Source of the DNA: Bradyrhizobium sp. LLZ17
Lineage (GTDB): Bacteria > Pseudomonadota > Alphaproteobacteria > Rhizobiales > Xanthobacteraceae
Direction: 5' to 3'
Length of the DNA: 64,000 nucleotides
NCBI RefSeq assembly: GCF_041200145.1
Contig: NZ_CP165734.1
Span: 7,739,521 to 7,803,520, forward strand
The number at the start of each line of letters is the position of its first letter. Positions within the stretch are counted from its first letter, which is position 1. The notes under the pieces were generated by a model. The model saw only the letters and a program-made list of their open reading frames with translations, was not told the origin of the DNA and ran no database searches. Positions 61,071 through 64,000 of the stretch are shown piece by piece. Both the position numbers and the translations under genes were made by a program.

Positions 61071-61593
61071 ATGTCCCAAACCGATCTTGAAATCGTCGTC
61101 GAGGATCCGACCGCGCCTGAAGACGACTCGCCCGTTATGGCGCGTTCCGGCACGATGGAAATCATCGTCTGCCTCCTGCTGCTCGGGCTGGCCGCAATCC
61201 TCGGCTGCGACAATTGGCGTACCGGCGTCTCCTGGGATTCGACCGGGCCCGAGCCCGGCTATTTCCCGTTCTATCTCTGCATCATTCTCGGCGGCGCCAG
61301 CCTCTATGGCCTGATCGCGGCATTGCTGGCGCGTGGTGCGGCGCGCCAGACTTTCGTCACGCGCGCGCAGGCGCGGCGTGATGGCGGTGTTCGTGCCGAC
61401 GCTGCTGTTCTGCCTGGTAACGCAGCTCCTCGGCCTTTACGTCGCGAGCTTCCTCCTGATCGCGGCCTTCATGCGCCTGGTCGGCAAGATCGCGACCTGG
61501 AAGTCGCTGCTCACCGCGTTCCTGTTCACGGCGGTCATGTTCGTCACCTTCGACATTGCCTTCGACGTCATCATGCCGAAAAGGGCCGCTTGA
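61071..61593 (+). pseudogene. Tripartite tricarboxylate transporter small permease (TctB), +1 frameshift near 61375
   Basis: The joined product of about 173 residues has four hydrophobic segments: MEIIVCLLLLGLAAILG, the signature STGPEPGYFPFYLCIILGGA with SLYGLIAALLARG after it, FVPTLLFCLVTQLLGLYVAS and LTAFLFTAVMFVTFDIAF. The end VIMPKRAA is typical of TctB. The shift lies in the GC-alternating stretch at 61351-61380, where one extra base is needed to explain both frames. A GGCCGCTT/AAGCGGCC palindrome surrounds its stop codon. Confidence 0.82.
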
Positions 61594-61623
61594 AGCGGCC
61601 TTCGGCTACTAGAGCGGATCGCG

Positions 61624-63133
61624 ATGGAAGCGCTTTGGCTTGTTGCTTCACGGTTTCGCGGTCCTGCTGACGTGGGAGACGCTCGCGCTGATGATGGTCG
61701 GGCTGGTGCTCGGCATCTTCGTCGGCGTGCTGCCGGGGCGGCCCCAACGGGGTGGCGATCCTGCTGCCGCTGACCTTCACGATGGATCCGACCTCGGCGA
61801 TCGTGATGCTGTCCTGCATCTATTGGGGCGCGCTGTTTGGCGGTGCCATCACCTCGATCCTGTTCAACATTCCCGGCGAAGCCTGGTCGGTTGCGACCAC
61901 CTTTGACGGTTACCCGATGGCGCAGCAGGGCAGGGCGGCCGAGGCGCTGACGGCTGCCTTCACCTCCTCGTTCATCGGCTCGCTGGTGCCGTGCTGCTGA
62001 TCACCTTCCTGGCGCCGATGATCTCGTCCTTTGCGCTGAAGTTCGGCCCGCCCGGTTCTTTGCCGTCTATCTCCTGACCTTCTGTTCCTTCGTCGGTCTC
62101 GGGCGTGAGGCGAAGCACAAGACGGTCATCTCGATGTCGCTGGACTCCTGCTCGCGAGCGTCGGCATGGATACCGTGTCCGGTCAGCTGCGCATGACCTT
62201 CGGCTCGACCGAGCTGCTTCGCGGCATCAACTTCCTCGTTGCCGTCATCGGCCTGTTCGGCATCAGCGAGATCCTGCTGACGATGGAGGAGCGCCTGGCG
62301 CTGCGCGGCCGCGCGGCGAGCATCTCGCTGCGGATCGTGCTGAATATGTGGAAGGACCTGCCGAAATATTGGCTGACGCTGCTCCGCTCCTCCTTCATCG
62401 GCTGCTGGCTCGGCATCACCCCCGGCGGCGCCATCCCGGCGTCCTTCATGGGGTACAACCTCGCCAAGCGCTTCGCTAAGGATCCCGAGAGCTTTGGCAA
62501 GGGCCGCATCGAGGGCGTGTTCGCGCCGGAGGACGGCGGCGCATGCCTCCGGCACCGCGGCGCTGCTGCCGATGCTGGCGCTCGGCATTCCCGGCTCCGG
62601 CACTGCCGCGATCCTGCTCGGCGGCCTGATGGTGTGGGGGCTCAATCCCGGACCGCTGCTGTTTGTCGAGCACAAGGATTTTGTCTGGGGCCTGATCGCC
62701 TCGATGTATCTCGGCAACGTCGTCGGTCTTGTGCTGGTGCTGACCACGGTGCCGATCTTCGCCTCGATCCTGCGCGTGCCGTTTGCCGCGGTGGCGCCGA
62801 TGATCGTGGTGTCGTGCGCGATCGGCGCTTATGCGATCCAGAACGCGATGTTCGACATCTGGCTGATGCTGGGCTTTGGCGCCGTCGGCTACGTCTTCAG
62901 AAGATCGGCATTCCTTGGCGCCGTTTACCCTCGCTCTCGTGCTCGGCAGCCGCGCCGAGGATGCCTTCCGCCTGTCGATGATCGGCGCGGGTGGCGACCT
63001 CAAGGTGTTCTGGTCGAACGGCTTGGTCGGCTCGATCACGACGCTCGCGATCGTGCTGCTGTTCTGGCCGGTGATCGACCGCTTGCTGGGCCGCATCGCA
63101 TGGCTGCGGCGGGCGAAGCCCGCGCCGGACTAG
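61624..63133 (+). pseudogene. Tripartite tricarboxylate transporter large permease (TctA), broken by at least seven indels
   Basis: Pieces in all three frames rebuild one TctA of about 500 residues: MEALGLLLHGFAV (after dropping one T at 61633-61635), LALMMVGLVLGIFVGVLPG, AILLPLTFTMDPTSAIVMLS, ILFNIPGEAWSVATTFDGYP, ITFLAPMISSFALKFGPP, GMDTVSGQLRMTFGSTELLR, ITPGGAIPASFMGYNLAK, HASGTAALLPMLALGIPGSG and LVLGSRAEDAFRLSMIGAGG, ending at 63133. Breaks are near 61634, 61745, 61989, 62053, 62140, 62530 and 62905. Conservation between breaks argues for sequence errors. It is the ion-driven channel of the TctCBA importer. Confidence 0.8.
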
Positions 63134-63286
63134 ACCCCGGATAGATCTCTGCGGATCCTAAACCGTGGCGACGGTATTGTGGTGCTGGCGCGGGGAACCG
63201 AATGTTGCTGGCTGTTGCTGGTGCGTGACAGCCTTCCGGCCACCCTCAGCGTATGTTGGGCAGATATTCGGGGCTGGAGGAATTTG

Positions 63287-64000
63287 ATGAAACGGATTGT
63301 GATCGGAATGGCGGCGGCGATGACTGTTCGCAACGGGCGCGGTGGCTGCAGACTTGGCGGCAAGGCCGTACGTCAAGGCACCCGTCATGGTCGATCCGGG
63401 CTGCAACTGGAGCGGCTTTTACGTTGGTGGCAATCTCGGCTACAGCTGGGGTCGTGGGCGCGACGATGGCACGCTGACAGGCAGCCAGAGCGTACAAGTG
63501 TTTGGCACCGCCGGGCCCACTCCGGTCGGACCTCCGGTCGTGACGGCGCTGGCCGCGACTCCGATCTTGGGGCCGCTCGAACGTCAATGGCATCCTCGGC
63601 GGCGGCCAATTCGGCTACAATTGGCAGCAGAGCAATTGGCTGTTCGGTCTCGAGGCCGACCTCCAGGCCGCGGACGAGAAGTCGACCGGCAATATCTGCG
63701 CGGCGGTCGGCTGTCCGGCCGGTTCAGCGCTGTTTCCGGCCGACTACAAGCTTGACTGGTTCGGCACCGTGCGCGGTCGCGTTGGCTGGCTCGCCACGCC
63801 GCGCATGCTGCTTTATGCGACGGGAGGCTTGGCCTATGGACATCTCGCCGCGAGTGCCCCGCGGTTGGCATCGGCTGGGGTGGTACGAAAGCCGGCTGGA
63901 CGGTAGGCGCCGGTGGCGAATACGCGATCGACCCTGGTGGTCGGTGAAGGTCGAATATCTGTATGTGGATCTCGGCTCCTTCAACGGCGCTGCGGCCAGT
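63287..64000 (+). pseudogene. Omp31-like outer-membrane beta-barrel protein, partial at window end, several indels
   Basis: A start at 63287 (GGCTGGAGG upstream) gives the signal start MKRIVIGMAAAMTV. The mature part is found in shifted frames: ADLAARPYVKAPVMVDPGCN, WSGFYVGGNLGYSWG, NVNGILGGGQFGYNWQQSNW, LFGLEADLQ, LDWFGTVRGRVGWL, LYATGGLAYGHL, GWTVGAGGEYAID and VKVEYLYVDLGSF. These are hallmarks of the Omp31/OmpA-like porin family abundant in this group. Breaks lie near 63330, 63578, 63865 and 63932. The C terminus is cut off by the window. Confidence 0.78.

Noticed and set aside
61584..61600. GGCCGCTT/AAGCGGCC palindrome at the TctB stop as a terminator
   Set aside because: The loop is only 1 base, there is no T-run and it overlaps the stop codon; a chance palindrome is more likely.
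1..64000. Search for CRISPR arrays, tRNA or rRNA genes, transposases and attachment sites
   Set aside because: No regularly spaced repeats, cloverleaf-like segments, rRNA-like stretches or transposase motifs were seen by eye; a covariance-model search was not possible.

Overview
The window looks like a chromosomal segment of a high-GC alphaproteobacterium of the Bradyrhizobium/Rhodopseudomonas group. The pointers are the GC-rich coding style, FixK/FNR boxes (TTGA-N6-TCAA), an FNR/AadR-like regulator, a Pat-type acetyltransferase, the short inverted repeats at 54.0-54.2 kb typical of that group, and many aromatic-acid and acyl-CoA catabolic genes. I saw no tRNA, rRNA, CRISPR array, transposase or phage structural gene. 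This identification is an inference; no database was searched.

Region 1 (1-18.1 kb) is catabolic. A mostly non-coding start carries a decayed acetyltransferase and a strong terminator. It is followed on + by a class III CoA-transferase, a zeta-type GST, a two-component flavin monooxygenase with its reductase, an NMT1/SsuA-type ABC transporter split by an IlvD-type dehydratase, and a NicX-type ring-cleaving dioxygenase. On - there are a 3-hydroxyisobutyrate dehydrogenase-like gene and a five-gene operon: alpha/beta hydrolase, acyl-CoA dehydrogenase, acyl-CoA ligase, opine-type dehydrogenase and 3-hydroxyacyl-CoA dehydrogenase. Together they suggest uptake, hydroxylation, ring opening and CoA-dependent breakdown of a hydroxylated N-heterocycle or similar aromatic acid.

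Region 2 (18.1-28.4 kb) encodes a 2-aminobenzoyl-CoA (anthranilate) type pathway: 2-aminobenzoate/benzoate-type CoA ligase, the monooxygenase/old-yellow-enzyme fusion, SDR, enoyl-CoA hydratase, a second FAD monooxygenase, a cupin, an orphan LivK-type binding protein, a RidA enamine deaminase and a MarR regulator. One palindromic motif (core TTTARGCYTAAA) recurs before each transcription unit and before the MarR gene, so it is the likely operator of the regulon.

Region 3 (28.4-44.3 kb) is an oxygen-limitation island. Eight FixK/FNR boxes lie in five intergenic regions, and three divergent promoters carry a pair each. Genes: CBS-BON protein, phasin-like protein and PHA synthase, CHAD protein, kinase/P-loop protein, universal stress protein, Pat acetyltransferase, two small membrane proteins, an Mla-like lipid ABC system, a cytochrome c, an FNR homologue with four cysteines, a 44-aa membrane protein and a second Crp/Fnr regulator.

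Region 4 (44.3-50.8 kb) has a cyclase-family hydrolase, a three-part TRAP transporter, a GntR regulator, an SDR and a ModA-like binding protein. Region 5 (51-64 kb) has a molybdopterin oxidoreductase, enoyl-CoA hydratases, GlcG, a GlcD/GlpC-like fused oxidase, a serine-glyoxylate-type aminotransferase, a tripartite tricarboxylate transporter and a partial porin.

At least ten otherwise well conserved genes are broken by single-base indels, and these become very dense after about 59.5 kb. Because the protein sequence stays conserved on both sides of each break, sequencing or assembly error is more likely than true decay.
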